Program-made: the position numbers and the translations under genes | Notes under the pieces: generated by a model | Databases searched by the model: none | The model's input: only the letters and a program-made list of their open reading frames with translations | What the model was told of the DNA's origin: nothing | Assembly: GCA_963705635.1 (NCBI GenBank) | Contig: CAVPKH010000001.1 | Location: 248,001-312,000 of the forward strand | Length of the DNA: 64,000 bases | DNA from: VRUE01 sp963705635 | GTDB lineage: Bacteria; Actinomycetota; Thermoleophilia; Solirubrobacterales; 70-9 | Direction: 5' to 3' | In this document: in pieces, positions 58,837-64,000 of the stretch | Position numbering within the stretch: position 1 is the stretch's first letter | Layout of the letters: each line of letters begins with the position of its first letter

Positions 58837-60432
58837 GCCACTCCGTTTACGCAGGGTGCGGCGGCCGATCTTGAGCAGCGGTCCCGCCCCCTCGCGCAGT
58901 GCCTTCGTCCGCACCGCCCCCTTGCCGTAGAGCAGCTTGGCCGAGGCCTGCACCGCTTCGCCCAGGGTGCGGTCGTAGGGGTGCCACCAGAAGTCGCGGG
59001 TCAGTCCCGGCTCCCAGGCGTTCATCTTGACGTTGACGCACTCGTAGAAGCCGAATTTGGAGTGCGAGCGGCCGACGCCGGAGTCCTTGACGCCGCCCCA
59101 GGCGCACTGGCAGGCGCCGTGGCTGAAGGAGTGGTCGTTGATCCAGACCATCCCCGATTCGATCCGCCGGGCGATCCGCTCGCCCTTCTGGCGGTCCTTG
59201 GTCCAGACCGAGGCGCCGAGGCCGAACTCGGAGTCGTTGGCGAGGTCGATCGCCTCCTGCTCGGAGTCGACAACGACGATCGGCAGAACCGGGCCGAAGA
59301 CCTCCTCGTTCATGATCCGCATCGCGTGCGTGACCCCGGTGAGGACGGTGGGGGCGACGTACTTGCCGGGCAGGCCGGGGACGTCGGTCGGGCCGCCGCA
59401 GAGCTTGGTCGCGCCCGAGGCCTCGGCGTCGGCGATCAGGTCGACGACGATCTCGTACTGGCCGCCCGAGGTCATCGGGCCGATCTCGGTCTCCCACTGC
59501 ATCGGGTCACCGAGGCGCAGCCGCTCGGTCTCGCGGTGGACGCCCTCGATGAAGCGGTCGGCGACCTCCCTGACGACGTAGACGCGCTCGATCCCCGAGC
59601 AGGTCTGGCCGGCGTTGGCGAAGCCGCCCCAGACGGCGCCGGAGATCGCGTTGGGCAGGTCGGCGTCGGCGCAGACGATCATCGGGTCCTTGCCGCCGAG
59701 CTCGAGGACGGAGCCCTTGAGCCGCGTTGCACAGACCTCGCCGACCTTGCGGCCGACCTCGACCGAGCCGGTGAAGAAGACCTTGCCGACGCTCGACTTT
59801 GCCAGCGCGTCGCCGACGGCGCCGCCACCGTGGACGACGCGGACCAGTCCCTCGGGCAGGCCGCCCTTCTCGAAGACGCGGCGGATCGCCTCGCCCAGCA
59901 GCGGCGTCAGGCTGGCCGGCTTCAACACCACGCCGTTGCCCGCCATCAGCGCGATCGCGACCTCGCCGAAGGGGATCGACCAGGGGTAGTTCCAGGGCGC
60001 GATCACGCCGACGACGCCGATCGGCTCGTAGGAGAAGTGGCCTTTCTTGCTCATCAGGAAGGCCTGGCTCATCCGCACCTTCTCGTCGGCGAGGATCTTC
60101 GGCCCGGCCTTGGCGCACCAGTGCAGGGCGTCGACGGTCGGCAGCAGCTCCATCGTGTAGGCCTCGGCGCGCGGCTTGCCCTGCTCGTTGACCAGCAGTT
60201 CGGCGATCTCGTCGATGTCGTCGAGCAGGGCGTCGGCGGCGCGGCGCATGTACCGCGCGCGGTCCTGCAGCGACAGCTCCGCCCAGGCGGGCTGGATGCG
60301 GGCGACGTCGTCGACCACGGCCTGGACCTGGTCCGGGGTGATCGTCGCGACCGAGCCGACGAGCTCGCCGCTGGCGGGGTTGAAGCTCTCGAGGGTGGAT
60401 GGGACGGCTGGGCTCTGCGTTGCGCTCTCCAT
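58834..60432 (-). CDS. Aldehyde dehydrogenase (NAD(P)+-dependent, 532 aa)
   Basis: This is a full ALDH fold. APWNYPW contains the oxyanion Asn148, Lys171 (KPAS) contacts the cofactor, TGSVEVGRKV is the adenine loop, Glu244 (LELGGKDP) is the general base and Cys278 (NAGQTCSG) is the nucleophile. Length is 30-40 residues above average, with a C-terminal basic extension after LYGKGA. It oxidises an aldehyde to the acid; the substrate cannot be deduced. It is monocistronic, convergent with the ATP-grasp gene and divergent from the FtsK-like gene. Confidence 0.92.
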   Translation of the reverse strand: MESATQSPAVPSTLESFNPASGELVGSVATITPDQVQAVVDDVARIQPAWAELSLQDRARYMRRAADALLDDIDEIAELLVNEQGKPRAEAYTMELLPTVDALHWCAKAGPKILADEKVRMSQAFLMSKKGHFSYEPIGVVGVIAPWNYPWSIPFGEVAIALMAGNGVVLKPASLTPLLGEAIRRVFEKGGLPEGLVRVVHGGGAVGDALAKSSVGKVFFTGSVEVGRKVGEVCATRLKGSVLELGGKDPMIVCADADLPNAISGAVWGGFANAGQTCSGIERVYVVREVADRFIEGVHRETERLRLGDPMQWETEIGPMTSGGQYEIVVDLIADAEASGATKLCGGPTDVPGLPGKYVAPTVLTGVTHAMRIMNEEVFGPVLPIVVVDSEQEAIDLANDSEFGLGASVWTKDRQKGERIARRIESGMVWINDHSFSHGACQCAWGGVKDSGVGRSHSKFGFYECVNVKMNAWEPGLTRDFWWHPYDRTLGEAVQASAKLLYGKGAVRTKALREGAGPLLKIGRRTLRKRSG

Positions 60433-60520
60433 CCGCGGATCGTAGCGCCGAGCCGGGTGTCGAAGGTAAGATCGCCGCCTTTCTAATTAAGTACTCGAAC
60501 TTCAGAGAGCAAGGAGATCC

Positions 60521-63500
60521 GTGGCCGATAGCGCACCTCCGAAGTCAGACCGCGCCCCATCCACCGCCCGCGAGGAGGCGACGCTGCTGCGAGATTGCCG
60601 CAGCGCGATGGCGGCTGTTGACCTCGCCAACGAGGAGATGGAGCGGCAGCTCGCGGCGATCGAGCACGAGCGCAAGGAGTTCAACGAGTACCTGAGCGCC
60701 GAGAAAACAAGGTTCAGCGAACTTCGCGCCAGGGTCGACCGGGACCCGAAGCTCGTCTACTTCTCCCGCACCTTCGGCAGCTTGACCCGATCCGAGGCTG
60801 TGGTGACGGACAGGGGGGAGCTCGAAAAGGAACTCGACGCCTACTTCGCCGAAGCCGAACGCCTCGCCGGCGAGGCGCGAGTCAAATTCTTCTTTTTCAG
60901 GAAGAAGCCGATCTCGATGATGGTGGGCTGTATCGAGGAAGCCCGGGCGATCATCAGGCAAACCGAAGCGGCGCTGCCGGGGGTGTTCGAGGCCAAGGAG
61001 CGTGAGGCGGCCCTGAGGCTGGCCGGCGCCGTCGAGGAGGAGCGCCCAGCGGTGGACGCTTGGGCGCGGTCGCTCGACCAGGCCTCGCCCCGCTGGGATT
61101 CCGAGCAATGGTCGAGCTGGGAGCCGGCCGAGGTCAACCCGACCGCGGTTCGCTTCGGCTCCACCAGCCAGCGCCCGACCCCGATCGGAGAGGTGGAGGG
61201 GACGTCGGAGTGGCTGCTCAACGCCGGAACCTCGCTCTTCCTCTGGAACCACGGGCCCGCGGTGGTCCAGCAGGTGCAGTCGCTGATCCTGCGCATCCTC
61301 GCCCAGTTTCCGCCCGGGATGGCCCGCTTCGTCTTCGTCGACCCGCTCGGCGCCGGCAAGAGCGTCGCTCCCTTCCTCCACCTGACCGACTACGAAGAAG
61401 GGCTCGTCGGCGGCAAGGTCTGGAGCGAGGGCAGCCACATCGAGCAGCGCCTCAGCGAGCTCCAGGCCCACATCGAGATGGTCGTCCAGAAGTACCTGCG
61501 CGGTCAGTTCTCCGACATCGAGGCGCACAACGCGGCCGCCGGGGAGATCGCCGAGGCGTACCGCTTCCTCGTCATCTTCGATTTCCCCGCCAACTTCACC
61601 GAGGCGGCGGCGCGGCGGCTCGTCAGCATCACCCGCAACGGTCCGGCCTGCGGCGTCTATGCGATCGTCCTCGGCGCCCCCGGGCGGGAGATGCCCTACG
61701 GGTTCGACGGCTCCGAGCTCGACGGCCCGACGGCCCTCTACACGACCGGTGGCAGCGGCGCCGGCGCCGCTGCGCTGGCGCGGATCACCGGCGCGGAGTC
61801 GGTCAGCCCCTGGCGGCATCGCATCGACGTTCCCCCCGATCTCACCCTCACCAGTCCCGACGAGCCGCAGAACCTCTTCACCCGCGTGATCTCGGGGATC
61901 GGCACCCGAGCGAAGGCGGCAACCAACGTCGAGGTGTCCGAGAAGCGCCTGCTCGAGCTGCTGGAGACGACCCTCGCCGCCGGCCTGACCGAGCACCAGC
62001 CGGTGGTCGAGAGCTGCCCGCGCCTCGACGACGTCGACACCTGGTGGTCAGGCGACGCCTCGCAGGGCATCTCGGTGCCGATCGGCCGGGTCGGGGCGCG
62101 CGCGGTGCAGTCGCTCTCCCTGGTCGGCACCGACACCTCGGTGCACGCGCTGATCGCCGGCAAGACCGGGTCGGGAAAGTCGACCCTGCTGCACGCCGCG
62201 ATCCTCAACCTCTGCATGCTGTACTCGCCCGCCGAGCTCGAGCTCTACCTGGTCGACTTCAAGCAGGGGGTCGAGTTCAAGCCCTACGCGCTCGCCTCGC
62301 TGCCGCACGCGCGCGTGGTGGCAATCGAAAGCGAGCGCGAGTTCGGCTTGAGCGTGCTGCGCGGGCTCGAGCGCGAGATCGCCATCCGCGGCGAGCGCTT
62401 CCGCGACGCCGGCGTCGACGATCTCCATGACTACCGCAAGGCCACGGGCGAGGAGATGGCGCGGATCCTCTTGGTCGCCGACGAGTTCCACGTGCTCTTT
62501 GCCGACGACGACGCGGTCGCCAATGAGGCGGCGCGGATCCTCGACGGGCTGGTGCGCCAGGGCCGCTCGTTCGGAGTCCACGTGATCCTCGCCTCGCAGA
62601 CGATCTCCGGGGTCCACCAGGTCGGCCGCGGGACGATGAACCAGATCGCGGTGCGGATCGCCCTGCAGTGCTCGGAGAGCGATTCGCAGGTCATCTTCGG
62701 CGAGGACAACGTCGACGCGCGGCTTCTCAGCCGCCCCGGCGAGGCGATCTACAACTCGATGAACGGCATGCCGGAGGGCAACCGGCGCTTCCAGGTGGTC
62801 ATGCTCCACGACGAGGAGCGCGAGGCGCTGCTCGAGCGGCTTCGCGCCCTGGCCCGCCAACGCGGGTTCGAGCGCAGCCCGGTGGTCTTCGAGGGGAACG
62901 CCCAGGCCGACGTCGGCGACAACCAGGAGCTCGCCGCCCTGCTCGCCGGCGATGCGGCGGAGCTGCCCGCGACCCCGCTGCGGGCCTGGCTCGGGGCGCC
63001 GATATCGCTCGACGGGCCGGTGGCAGCGCGCTTCGATCGCCGCGCCGGCTCCAACCTCCTGATCGCCGGCTCGGACGCCGACGTCGTCGACGGGGCGCTC
63101 ACCAGCGCCCTCGCCGGCCTCCTGCCGCAGCTGGCCGGGCCCAGCGGCGGGTCGGTCGAGGTGCTCGATTTCGGCGGCCTCGACGAGCGCTTCGCCAAGA
63201 CCGCGAACGAGTTCGCCGCGCTCGCGGGCGGGGCGCTGCGGATCAGCCGCCGCCGCGAGCTGGCCGACGTGCTGGCAAAGGTTCACGATGAGCTCGAGCG
63301 GCGGATCAAGCTGCCCTCGGAATCAAAGGTCTCGCCGCTGTTCCTCGTCCTGCACCGGCTGCAGTCGGCGCGGGATTTCGATCCCGCGGTGCTCGGGCTC
63401 GAGGAGGAGCGCGGCCCCGGCGAGGTGCTGGCGGCGATCCTCCGCGACGGCCCCGAATTCGGCATCCACACGATCGCCAGCTGCGACACCGTGACCAACC

Positions 63501-63778
63501 TCGAACGCAGGCTCGAGCCGGCCGCGCAGCGCGAGTTCGGCCTGCGGGTCGCGACCCGGATGAGCGAGAACGATTCGCTGCAGCTGATCGACGTGCCCGA
63601 TGCGGCGAAGCTGCTCGGCGCTCAGGCGATCTTCTCCGACGAAGATCGCTCGCAGCGGGTCAAGCTCCGCTGCTACGGCTTCCCCCCGCCGCCCTGGCTG
63701 GGGGCTTTCGCCAGCAGCCCGATCTGGGCCACGGGTCGGGCCGCGGCGCCGGTCGCCGCCGATCGGGGGGCGGTATGA
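60521..63778 (+). CDS. FtsK/SpoIIIE (EccC-like) ATPase with N-terminal coiled coil (1085 aa)
   Basis: GTG start with AAGGAG 4 bases before. Residues ~15-160 are predicted coiled coil (LANEEMERQLAAIEHERKEF), and ~235-400 resemble an ATPase domain that lacks a P-loop. The active domain has Walker A GKTGSGKST near 546, LYLVDFKQGVEFKPYA, Walker B ILLVADEFHVLF near 649, and the SQT sensor segment. A third, degenerate domain (~840-1060) has NLLIAGSDAD in place of a P-loop. Tandem FtsK domains with only one intact site are seen in type VII secretion EccC proteins. No TM helix is visible. The stop overlaps a WXG100-like gene (ATGA), which supports a secretion role over DNA translocation. Confidence 0.85.
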   Translation: MADSAPPKSDRAPSTAREEATLLRDCRSAMAAVDLANEEMERQLAAIEHERKEFNEYLSAEKTRFSELRARVDRDPKLVYFSRTFGSLTRSEAVVTDRGELEKELDAYFAEAERLAGEARVKFFFFRKKPISMMVGCIEEARAIIRQTEAALPGVFEAKEREAALRLAGAVEEERPAVDAWARSLDQASPRWDSEQWSSWEPAEVNPTAVRFGSTSQRPTPIGEVEGTSEWLLNAGTSLFLWNHGPAVVQQVQSLILRILAQFPPGMARFVFVDPLGAGKSVAPFLHLTDYEEGLVGGKVWSEGSHIEQRLSELQAHIEMVVQKYLRGQFSDIEAHNAAAGEIAEAYRFLVIFDFPANFTEAAARRLVSITRNGPACGVYAIVLGAPGREMPYGFDGSELDGPTALYTTGGSGAGAAALARITGAESVSPWRHRIDVPPDLTLTSPDEPQNLFTRVISGIGTRAKAATNVEVSEKRLLELLETTLAAGLTEHQPVVESCPRLDDVDTWWSGDASQGISVPIGRVGARAVQSLSLVGTDTSVHALIAGKTGSGKSTLLHAAILNLCMLYSPAELELYLVDFKQGVEFKPYALASLPHARVVAIESEREFGLSVLRGLEREIAIRGERFRDAGVDDLHDYRKATGEEMARILLVADEFHVLFADDDAVANEAARILDGLVRQGRSFGVHVILASQTISGVHQVGRGTMNQIAVRIALQCSESDSQVIFGEDNVDARLLSRPGEAIYNSMNGMPEGNRRFQVVMLHDEEREALLERLRALARQRGFERSPVVFEGNAQADVGDNQELAALLAGDAAELPATPLRAWLGAPISLDGPVAARFDRRAGSNLLIAGSDADVVDGALTSALAGLLPQLAGPSGGSVEVLDFGGLDERFAKTANEFAALAGGALRISRRRELADVLAKVHDELERRIKLPSESKVSPLFLVLHRLQSARDFDPAVLGLEEERGPGEVLAAILRDGPEFGIHTIASCDTVTNLERRLEPAAQREFGLRVATRMSENDSLQLIDVPDAAKLLGAQAIFSDEDRSQRVKLRCYGFPPPPWLGAFASSPIWATGRAAAPVAADRGAV

Positions 63779-64000
63779 GCGACGTCCACGCAAACGCCGA
63801 CGACATCGAGCGCTTCGCCGCCGTGCTCAAGAACGCGACCGACGAAATTCAGAAGCAGGCCGACCGGCTCGCAAGCGAGTACCGGCGGCTCGGCGGGTCC
63901 TGGAAGGACCGCAAGTTCGCCAGCTTCCAGAACGACTTCGATCGCTCGATCACCGGGTTGCGCGCGGCGACGAGAGCGCTGGAGCCCTATCCCCCAAAGC
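63775..64000 (+). CDS. WXG100/ESX-like small protein (partial, cut by window end)
   Basis: The ATG overlaps the stop of the FtsK-like gene. The 75 visible residues are helical (DDIERFAAVLKNATDEIQKQADRLASEYRRL), with the turn GGSWKDRKFASFQNDF followed by a second helix. This is the helix-W-x-(G/D)-helix layout of WXG100 proteins, with the usual Gly position replaced by Asp. Such proteins are exported by EccC-type ATPases as helical hairpin dimers. The 3' end is outside the window, so a C-terminal extension cannot be excluded. Confidence 0.7.
   Translation, partial: MSDVHANADDIERFAAVLKNATDEIQKQADRLASEYRRLGGSWKDRKFASFQNDFDRSITGLRAATRALEPYPPK

Noticed and set aside
60521..63778. Chromosomal FtsK DNA translocase
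   Set aside because: No N-terminal TM helices and no gamma domain; WXG100-like partner overlaps the gene.

Overview
The window is high-GC DNA with dense genes and many 4-base stop/start overlaps. Together with strings of giant secreted beta-propeller proteins that end in Lys/Arg-rich tails, this suggests a high-GC Gram-positive actinobacterium, most like the Thermoleophilia/Solirubrobacterales. That placement is inference from gene style; there is no rRNA in the window.

Region 1 (1-38.9 kb) is a secretome region. Two parallel polycistronic units read rightwards. Each is preceded by a TetR-type regulator, a promoter with a palindrome in its -35/-10 spacer, and an almost identical ~72-nt leader ending in the ribosome binding site (1339-1410 and 20721-20794). 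Unit 1 (1417-19807) holds family A (NHL/Fn3/TolB-type propeller), B, A, B, a lectin-like protein, two family C proteins and a lipoprotein. Unit 2 (20804-38922) holds a collagen-like protein, A, B, B, A, B and an NHL + family C fusion. A = propeller proteins; B = Cys/Pro-patterned secreted proteins with 'CPAAS' and 'YLAGPYKGAPLS' signatures; C = ~260-aa secreted beta proteins. Nearly all neighbours overlap by 4 bases, so they are probably co-translated. A nucleotidyltransferase plus small upstream ORF (toxin-antitoxin-like) sits between the first TetR and unit 1. Several genes here are frameshifted, with about a dozen indels between 32.9 and 36.7 kb, which is either consensus error or local decay.

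Region 2 (38.9-46.2 kb) holds tRNA-Arg(CCT), a frameshifted 3-TM protein with a Pro-rich micro-ORF, a lipoprotein, a conserved unknown, another NHL/Fn3 secreted protein, and a leftward tlpA-like / nfeD / slipin / galT cluster.

Region 3 (46.4-56.2 kb) is a large SF2 helicase convergent with a leftward cytochrome c/heme block: ccmA, ccmB, ccmC, ccmD-like, hemA, hemC, cobA-hemD fusion, birA.

Region 4 (56.3-64 kb) holds a small secreted protein, a methyltransferase + ATP-grasp ligase pair, an aldehyde dehydrogenase, and an FtsK/EccC-like ATPase overlapping a WXG100-like gene that runs off the edge, which looks like the start of a type VII-like secretion locus.

The most unusual non-coding signals are: (i) three copies of a hairpin element with an exactly 98-nt core whose outer stem differs in sequence but keeps pairing in every copy (49.7, 52.3, 58.7 kb); (ii) long perfect inverted repeats inserted in frame inside galT and birA; (iii) the twin leaders of the two secretome units.
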